Shown: positions 58,550-64,000 of the stretch, piece by piece
Layout of the letters: each line of letters starts with the position of its first letter
Numbering within the stretch: the first letter of the stretch is position 1
Source: Limnoperna fortunei
Lineage: Eukaryota; Mollusca; Bivalvia; Mytilida; Modiolidae
DNA length: 64,000 bases
Reading direction: 5' to 3'
Assembly: GCA_944474755.1 (NCBI GenBank)
Contig: OX104115.1
Location: 33,491,080 to 33,555,079, forward strand
The notes under the pieces: model-generated
Seen by the model: only the letters and a program-made list of their open reading frames with translations
Database searches by the model: none
Told to the model about the DNA's origin: nothing
Program-made: the position numbers and the translations under genes

Positions 58550-59540
58550 ATTGAATCTAGCATCTAGCACCAGCTTACTTCATGTTTTTAATACGAGTAA
58601 ATCACCAAGGCAACAAAACCTTTTCAAAAAATTAAAACGTAATATTATCTTACATGTGTGCTTGGTGTGTTTGGCAAAATATGGCAAGAAAACAAAAAAA
58701 AACCCCCTTTTTTTCTGGCACTACAACACCGTTTATTCGCCGAATTTTATTGCCGTTATAATCCGAATTTAAAGATTGTGATTTGTCGGATTAAACGCAG
58801 AATTTAGTCCTATTGCCCGTTATGTAGCAAATAAAAAATTCTACCTTCGGTCCATTTATACAAAGTTCGATCATAATATTCATCTTCTTTACGTTATTAA
58901 AGCTTCAGACATACATTGCGAAAATGCTATGTTGATCATTTTTCCGTATATGGATAGTGTGACCTAATTTTAATATAATCGTGCTAATTTGCATACTGTA
59001 GCAACCAATCCGTAATAAAAATCCAGTAATTTATATATACTTTCCCCATGATGCAACACACCATTCAGTTTCGGGTTTCACAATGTTTTTCGTGTAGTAA
59101 ACATAATTAAGTAGAGACACGAATGTCAATTAATAAACAACGCACATCGGTTATTAAATACTTCAATAACTATCATCACGTATCAATTGAACAGGAAACC
59201 GATACAAATTTGGTGACTCTGGTGAAAGATATAAAGATTGACCACGGCGGATTATATATGCAAATTCTTTTAAACATCAAACTACCAGAAGTTATTTACT
59301 CCCGCTCTGCTATATTATGAGTAATTGGACTAAAAAAAAAAAAAAAAAACACGAAAAAAACACGAAAAAAACGGGATAGTACGATTATTCGTTCTACCTT
59401 CAACTAGGCTAATAAAAAGACCTATCTTCTAATCATGCAGACCGACTCCGACGAATACGATGTTATCTGATGACTTATCCATGTTTAGTGGGGAAAATCA
59501 TATGTCAGAGACACTTGAACCATTGACTTAAAATATAACA
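58550..59540. other. No recognisable gene
   Basis: A+T-rich with A runs near 59333-59370. The small open frames have no signature. Confidence 0.4.
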
Positions 59541-59720
59541 ACAGAAGTGTTTGGAAAAACGCTATAGTACGTTTGCAAAAACGTAATATGCGTTCCCAAA
59601 CACACTAGTGGGGTTTCACAAAACGCTATGACCGTTCGCAAAACGTTTCGGGCGTTCTCAAAAACGCTAGCCGAGTTTCACAACAGTGTGAGGCGTTTCC
59701 AAAAAACTATAGGCGTTCAT
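59541..59720. repeat. Degenerate repeats of GTTT-CAAAACGCTA type
   Basis: Words such as AAAAACGCTA, AACGTTT and GGCGTT(C/T)(C/T) recur about every 20-35 bp in both orientations (for example near 59560, 59618, 59660 and 59695). Origin unknown. Confidence 0.5.
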
Positions 59721-59959
59721 AGAGTTTATAAATTTCACAATTAATTTGTGAGAATCAACGAACTAAAGCACGTCTGGATAAACAAAGATTTAGTTAAAAC
59801 GCTTTAACAAGACAGCTGTAGAAGCCCAGTAAAACACGATTAAGAAAACCGAAGACCTTCCTGAGAGGCAACCCTTTCCTTCGTTATAGCCTTCAACTCT
59901 TGTCGATTTACTTCTACCCATCGAACAAGCGGCGGGTCCCCGAAATATCTGAAACACAG

Positions 59960-62280
59960 CATGACCCTAATGCCAGACCATACGTTCGGACTGCGGATGG
60001 AACGCGCCCTTTACTGTTGAAGAAGACGATCTGTTCGTGAATAGATGCGTGATACGGCACTCCGTTAAATTCACAAAAAATATTAGGCACGAAAAATGGC
60101 TACCGCCGTAAATATGTATACTTCTGTTAATGCTGAAAACTCTAACCATGGCTGCAGATGTAGCGGTGAAGAGTCGAGAAGGGAGCTGCCAAAGCCGTCA
60201 ATCGTGTCGTTCACAGCATCGCCACCAAAATCGAAAACTATCACTCCTATCCAGAAATTCAGGTCAAACCTTAGCAACCTTATCATTGGTAGTTACAAGG
60301 CAAACTCTGACTCCTTCCAAACAAAACTAACTGATCATTTACGCCAACGGGATTTCATTCATTTGCGATTTCGTCACTTTCTTTAAATAAATACACAATG
60401 AATAATGTACTCTGAAATTGCGAAGGCTTTTCAAGTACGACATCATCAACGATTATGAGATGTACGATTACGAACCTAAATCAGTAGGCCCTTGAAAAAT
60501 CCGGGTACTAACTGCGATAAGTATCAAAATCGAACTCAGGATCTATTTCTTTATCATGCCGAGATTTACCTCTTGGTAGAGTCGAAGGAGATTTGGTAAC
60601 GTGCGGGAACAACGTCTGCAAAGGAGCGTTCTAAGTCTCAATACCCTTGAAGTATATCTCCGGCTACTCAGAGGATTACAACAAGAGGGTCTATTAAATC
60701 AAACAGGAATTGACTTTCGTTCCCGACATCGATACCAATGCAGTGTTTTTGATCTACGGGATTCAACGACGTTGGCTTGATCGTTCTGAGTAAAGTATCA
60801 TGGTTCGTGCGTCACGCCCTTCACTCTGATGAGTACAAAATTGTGTGGTCCAAGATGATCCACAGCACGACTAAGCTCAGTGGTGATTTTCGTATGTGAC
60901 CGTTGACCGTTGTAGCCGTTCCTCAAACCACTTAGTTAACATGTCGAATAACTGCCATGAAAGTAAACGAAAAACCTAGACCAATCATCGTAGCCTTTCA
61001 GACCCTTAAGAGTAACGATTGATTAGACTCATAAATCTGCCCTGTTATATCAATGCCGTTGTCACAGCATCAACGTTACTCTGAACACACAACGCTTTCC
61101 AGCCTTGGATTACAACACTTACTTTCTCAATTGCAAAATATCTAGACTATACAAGAAGGCAATTGACGCTTGCAAGAAATTATTTAACATGGATTATCTC
61201 ATCAGCAACGTACCATTATCCACGCCGACTTTATAGACCACCACCTGTTGTGACTCAGCAGACTGAGAAGTTGAAAGATAATCTGGGTGAGAATGGTCTA
61301 TTTTTAGAATCTGATGGACAGAAGATGAACGTCGTGTGTTGTAGAAAATTGAAGAGACAGTTGTTTCACCGATGTGAACACCTCCTTTAAGCTCTTTCAT
61401 CGAGTCTAGAACCAATAGTCAGATCGCCACTCAGTTCGGTCAGCACCTTATGCTCAAGGTAAAAAGAGCAACACGATTGTACATGGTGAACCTGCAGACT
61501 TACTTCTCTTCTACCAACACCCATGCTGGCAACAACAAAGAGATGCGTTTCTCGCTAAACGATGGTCAGAATTGGTTCGCTCTAACGCTCTGCGTGGGTG
61601 CATATAGCATTGATGACATTAACGATGAGATTCAGCGACGATTCCAACTTAATAAGCACAAGGCTCAGATTACCATCGGTGCTCAATGCACTGCAACGCT
61701 AAGGTAAGCCCAGAACTAGGAGTGGATTTCGACGTGGGTTACTGTATGAGCACAATTCAGGGGTCACTCGAAGAAACTACGAATATAATCGGGCTACGAA
61801 GATGGTGAAAGAATCGTGAACATCATCAGTATTAATAGGATACTGGTCAACATTGATATCATCAATGGTAGTTATGTCAACAGTTCGCAACAATATAACT
61901 TCTTCAGCTAATTTCCCAACGTCTATCAATCATGAATACGGATAGCCATCTCACCTAAACAAGAATCGGAAGCGGGGATTTAAAAAATACGGTCGAAGAG
62001 CTATAGGTGATTAGACAAGGTGTATCCTTTGCGTAAAGGTTCTGCAGCCATATTCTAAAAAAATCGTAGACGTAATTTTAAACGTAGCGTAAGTCGAGGT
62101 CTGCTTTAATATTGTGGTGAAATTAGGCGCCTCCTTATTCTCGGGATTAGTCAGACCCAGTTACGCCCAGGGTTACTTGGAGTTGTGCATTACAACTGAT
62201 GCTTGGCGGATGAAGATCCGGATCCAGGGTCCAGTGTCGTAGACGAATGGTAGTTATAGTGTGAACCTTCTCTGCTACAG
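59960..62280 (+). other. Decayed coding-like DNA of unknown origin
   Basis: G+C content rises, and several + strand frames look protein-like but are broken. They include a Pro/Ser-rich frame at 60096-60386 and a frame at 61450-61707 containing MRFSLNDGQNWFALTLCVGAYSIDDIND. The last resembles structural-protein-like sequences I associate loosely with large DNA transposons, but I cannot name it. No catalytic motif was found. It may be an old transposon or virus-derived copy. Confidence 0.3.
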
Positions 62281-62412
62281 CCGACTAGACGCCATCTTAC
62301 TGACGGATATTATCAGGTAATTGCACATTCACGTAGGGCTCCAACCTTTACCCCCACCTGCAGGGAGCTGGGATTAGCAACCTCAGTTGGTCTCCCTCAT
62401 ATTTTACTACAG
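62281..62412 (+). mobile_element. Probable 3' end of a 5' LTR
   Basis: The stretch ends CCTCATATTTTACTACAG immediately before a primer-binding-site-like sequence. The LTR start is not identified, so the left coordinate is nominal. The second LTR is outside the window. Confidence 0.4.
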
Positions 62413-62425
62413 TGGCGACGAGGAT
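62413..62425 (+). promoter_or_regulatory. Primer-binding-site-like sequence
   Basis: TGGCGACGAGGAT directly follows the putative LTR. This sequence is familiar as the start of the leader in Gypsy-type elements of invertebrates (complementary to a tRNA 3' end). Confidence 0.55.
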
Positions 62426-62952
62426 ATTTGGTTAACTTTAATGTTAAAAGTCGAAGCGGGAGGCTGGGTAGCCCTGATAGGAACCTGTTGGGAAAAATGG
62501 GTTTTCATTTTTGTGCATGTTATTGCAAGTTTTGTGTATGTAGAAGACTGTCGTGACAACTGTGTTATACTTTTAAGTAGTTTTCGAAGGTTGTTTTGGT
62601 GTTTGAAAACATTTTCATTTTTAAAGCGGAGGTTGCACACGATACTTTCTCGTGGCTGTTTCCCGCCATTATTTCAGTCTGGCACACGTTTATTGTGTAA
62701 TCCAAGGTCGACGTACCGGAAATTGGATTGTGGGGAATACACAAGTGTGTATTGCAAACCGGAAATAAGGTCAGTGTTTGTTTACATTTTGTTTTTGTAC
62801 GATTTTATAGTAGATCACAGTAACATCGTGATTTATTTAGTTACAGTAAGGCTGTGTTGTATTGATTTAGTTATCGGAAGGTTATATCGTGCAATTCTAG
62901 TAGTTTTTCAGTTTTCAGTTTATTTTGCCCCAGTGGTAGTTGTCAGTCAGAA

Positions 62953-63156
62953 ATGTCTAGTGTAGTCAGGAAGGGTGTCTTGTTTCCCAAAGTTGATATT
63001 AATAGTTGTGAGTATAAACAACTATTGTTGTTACCAGGAGTAGGAACCGCTACAGCGCAAAATATTTTAGTACTAAGGGACAGTAGTATTACAATTACTA
63101 AGGAGATAGCAAGTGGTATACGTACTTCAGACCGACTGAAGTACGTAAAAATGTAG
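62953..63156 (+). CDS. Small ComEA-type helix-hairpin-helix protein at the start of the LTR-element coding region
   Basis: A 67-residue frame starts MSSVVRKGVLFPKVDIN. Residues 15-50 follow the ComEA-like pattern: (V)DIN....(Y)KQLLLLPGVG.ATAQNIL.LRD. This helix-hairpin-helix binds DNA backbone non-specifically in known families. Immediately after, a perfect GTACTTCAG/CTGAAGTAC palindrome precedes the TAG. Coding seems to resume in another frame near 63190 (FLDRIIKQKIETDSG), so this may be the N-terminal domain of a longer gag-like protein. Confidence 0.55.
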   Translation: MSSVVRKGVLFPKVDINSCEYKQLLLLPGVGTATAQNILVLRDSSITITKEIASGIRTSDRLKYVKM

Positions 63157-63189
63157 GGAGTCGAACATATATATAGGGCACATTGATCA

Positions 63190-64000
63190 AGGATTTCTTG
63201 ATAGGATTATTAAACAAAAAATTGAAACCGATAGTGGCAATTTGTATGACACACCGTATCGTGAGTTCAAGCAGGATTTTGTTGATTAACCGTACACATC
63301 AACACCGTTCGTTGGTATGCTCAGCCAACAAGATGATACGCTGGAGGATCAACCAAGTCTATCATTTGAACAACAACAACCAACCGTTGACCGACCATGC
63401 CAACAACTTAAACAACAACATCCACTTGTTGACCGAATAAGTCAACAACCGCAACAGGACACACTTGTTGATCGACAACATCAACAACCGTTTCAACAAC
63501 ATACAACCGTTGATAGACAATGTCAACAACCACAACCGTACATGTTTGGTGACCAGCCAAATTAATGCATCAACAAGTTCAACAACAACAGATGATGATG
63601 GACCGACCAAGTCAACAACATCAACATATGTTTCAAGCGATATTTGGTGACCGACCAAGTCTTGAACTTGAAATTCAACAACCGATTATGGTTGACAGAC
63701 CAAGTCAACAACCGTTTCAACCGTATTTATTTATTGATAGACCAAGTCAAAAACTACAACAAGACATGTTTGTAGATAGACCGTATCAACAGCAGTCGAA
63801 TATAGACAGACCAAGTCAACAGCAACCTCACACATTTGTCGAACGACCATTTCAACAAATGCAACATGTCATTAGTGATCAACTAGGACAACAACGTCAA
63901 CAACCGCCTCAACATACACCTGGCATTCAGCCAAGACAACAAGTTGTGTTTCAGCAACAACAACAGATAGTCGCTGATCAACAACAGGAGCAACAAGATT
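63190..64000 (+). pseudogene. Glutamine-rich repeat protein, two in-frame stops, runs off the window
   Basis: One frame runs from about 63190 to the window end, broken by a TAA near 63290 and a TAA at 63563-63565. From 63317 on it is made of imperfect units with the core (V/I)DRPSQQ, spaced by 9-20 Gln/Pro-rich residues; at least a dozen units are visible. The final segment from ATG 63566 is open for 145 codons. It is probably the gag-like region of the LTR element, possibly forming a coiled or prion-like assembly; that is speculation. Confidence 0.5.

Larger units (their letters stand above)
62413..64000 (+). mobile_element. 5' part of a Gypsy-like LTR retrotransposon, degraded
   Basis: Leader after the primer-binding site, then coding from 62953 on the + strand, continuing off the window. 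Protease, RT and integrase would lie beyond 64000. In-frame stops show this copy is damaged. The open frame at 62387-62965 crosses the primer-binding site and is considered chance. Confidence 0.5.

Noticed and set aside
62387..62965. 192-residue open frame across the LTR/leader junction
   Set aside because: It spans the primer-binding site and untranslated leader, has no family signature and overlaps the start of the better-supported HhH frame.

Overview
This is eukaryotic nuclear DNA, most likely from a bivalve mollusc. It is A+T-rich and intron-containing. It carries several copies of a tRNA-derived SINE whose tail reads like 'GCTGAAAGTGGCGTTAAAC' followed by (CAAA)n, other repeats ending in 'GCTCGGGCGTTAAAC...(ATCA)n', and DIRS-like, Tc1-like, pogo-like and Gypsy-like remnants. 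The molluscan assignment rests on remembered repeat style and protein style, not on a search.

Layout. 0-6.2 kb: tandem duplications, a nested pair of inverted-repeat elements and SINE copies. 6.2-11 kb: a broken tyrosine-recombinase (DIRS-like) retrotransposon with gag-like, RT/RNase H and recombinase regions, followed by a palindrome enclosing nine copies of a 15-bp motif. 11-15 kb: short tandem repeats and foldback elements. 15-58 kb: a tandem array of related genes, all on the + strand. 59-62 kb: decayed coding-like DNA. 62.4 kb to the end: the primer-binding site and 5' coding region of a Gypsy-like LTR element with an unusual helix-hairpin-helix and glutamine-rich protein.

The array is the main content. 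Gene B (27160-35396) can be assembled exon by exon with consistent intron phases into an 824-residue type I membrane protein: signal peptide, C-type-lectin-like domain, PAN/apple-like cysteine domain, Thr/Ser-rich mucin stalk, a conserved Cys/RPSS juxtamembrane module, one transmembrane helix and a short basic tail. Gene C (44597-58315, first exon not found) has the same exon order and a 4.6-kb mucin exon made of two different repeat types. Its mucin exon lacks the splice donor that gene B has, so it may end as a secreted mucin. Upstream are a decayed copy A (15141-19105) and a decayed copy A' (20.1-23.6 kb). A' has a duplicated promoter with a lost TATA box, a first exon with a lost donor, a tail exon without the membrane helix, and a Tc1 transposon in the middle. 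The locus therefore shows an expanding and decaying family of lectin/mucin surface proteins, plausibly for mucosal or immune recognition; that role is inference.
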